Shown in pieces: positions 5,518 through 5,691 of a stretch of DNA of 5,691 bases (position 1 is its first letter; every line of letters begins with the position of its first letter). The notes under the pieces were generated by a model. It saw nothing but the letters and a program-made list of their open reading frames with translations, did not search any database and was not told where the DNA came from. The translations under genes were made by a program, and so were the position numbers. The stretch is from RBG-13-33-26 sp964430085. Lineage in GTDB: Archaea > Nanobdellota > Nanobdellia > Pacearchaeales > GW2011-AR1. The stretch is taken from positions 1-5,691 of the forward strand of contig CAYSES010000026.1 in assembly GCA_964430085.1 (NCBI GenBank). Reading direction: 5' to 3'.

Positions 5518-5691
5518 GATAACTAAACGTCAAGAACAACTTGCGCAGTCCATTTAAACTCAATTCGGAGCTCGTCTCCTCCACAGAGATTAAAACCATA
5601 AAAGAAAACACTCACAAAATCGCTACGCAACTTTGTCTAACAAAATTTTAACGAAATTGTTGAAAAATAAAAATTATAGAACGAAAGATTT
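5518..5691. other. Non-coding stretch upstream of rtcB with a GC-richer patch
   Basis: No convincing gene is visible here on either strand: all frames contain stops, and no frame entering from the right edge stays open. Positions about 5541-5630 are richer in GC than their surroundings. On the minus strand, TTGCGTAG (5623-5630) can pair with CTGCGCAA (5541-5548) through 8 bp including one G-U pair. A small hairpin, GGAG-ACGAG-CTCC (5567-5579), lies inside the 74-nt loop. This could be part of a small structured RNA, the degraded end of a gene, or chance. Confidence 0.3.
5663..5673 (-). terminator. Possible oligo-T terminator of a gene off the right edge
   Basis: On the minus strand the sequence reads TTTTTATTTTT, two T5 runs. 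Archaeal RNA polymerase terminates at such T tracts without needing a hairpin. It would serve a minus-strand gene lying to the right of the window, which cannot be seen. In an AT-rich genome such runs also occur by chance. Confidence 0.25.

Noticed and set aside
5555..5584. A tRNA or tmRNA 3' end on the plus strand (TTCG followed by CTCGTCTCC and TCCA)
   Set aside because: The T-stem does not pair properly, and no matching 5' acceptor strand such as GGAGACG is found upstream, so no cloverleaf can be drawn.
5513..5599. A 28-codon minus-strand ATG frame (MVLISVEETSS...) overlapping the same patch and the rtcB TATA-like box
   Set aside because: Very short, runs into the rtcB promoter, overlaps another equally weak frame, and has no promoter or ribosome binding site of its own.
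5523..5615. A 30-codon minus-strand reading frame (GTG start, TAG stop) containing GGDELRIEF and ending VVLDV
   Set aside because: It has a non-ATG start, no TATA box at the spacing used by the other genes, codons unlike the neighbours (CTC, CGA, GCG), and a competing frame over the same bases. More likely non-coding.

Overview
The window is AT-rich and all four genes lie on the minus strand, so they read from right to left. Three things point to an archaeon, most likely a small-genome DPANN lineage (Pacearchaeota/Woesearchaeota-like): an archaeal-style RtcB RNA ligase, a TATA-type box at a fixed short distance before every start codon with no Shine-Dalgarno sequence, and secreted Cys-rich and PKD-type proteins of a kind I recall from DPANN genomes. 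The lineage is inferred; there is no rRNA in the window to fix it.

Layout from right to left. Positions 5489-5691 hold no convincing gene. This stretch contains the rtcB promoter, a GC-richer patch with a possible RNA stem-loop on the minus strand, and an oligo-T tract. Next come rtcB (5488-4073, 471 aa, complete catalytic residues), a small predicted lipoprotein with a PKD-like domain and an EF-hand-like acidic loop (4006-3326, 226 aa), and a 530-aa predicted surface protein (3266-1674). That protein has a signal peptide, three tandem 'STNAH' repeats, a beta-sandwich-like region, a 20-cysteine stretch and a C-terminal membrane anchor. Last is a large secreted protein (1639 to beyond base 1) whose first 546 residues include a signal peptide, Cys-containing beta-rich domains and a PKD domain. 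Its 3' end lies outside the window.

The genes are close together (gaps of 66, 59 and 34 bp), but each has its own TATA-like box exactly 21 nt before its ATG. In archaea this spacing puts the transcription start at or next to the A of the ATG. The genes are therefore probably transcribed separately as leaderless mRNAs rather than as one operon. RtcB is a housekeeping RNA-processing enzyme. The other three are exported and probably belong to the cell envelope, and nothing in the sequence ties them functionally to RtcB. The two large surface-protein genes share a 13-nt identical promoter core, a hint of matched expression.

I see no CRISPR array, transposase, integrase, tRNA or rRNA. The least explained items are the STNAH repeat protein with its LPFF-type C-terminal anchor, and the GC-richer non-coding patch upstream of rtcB.
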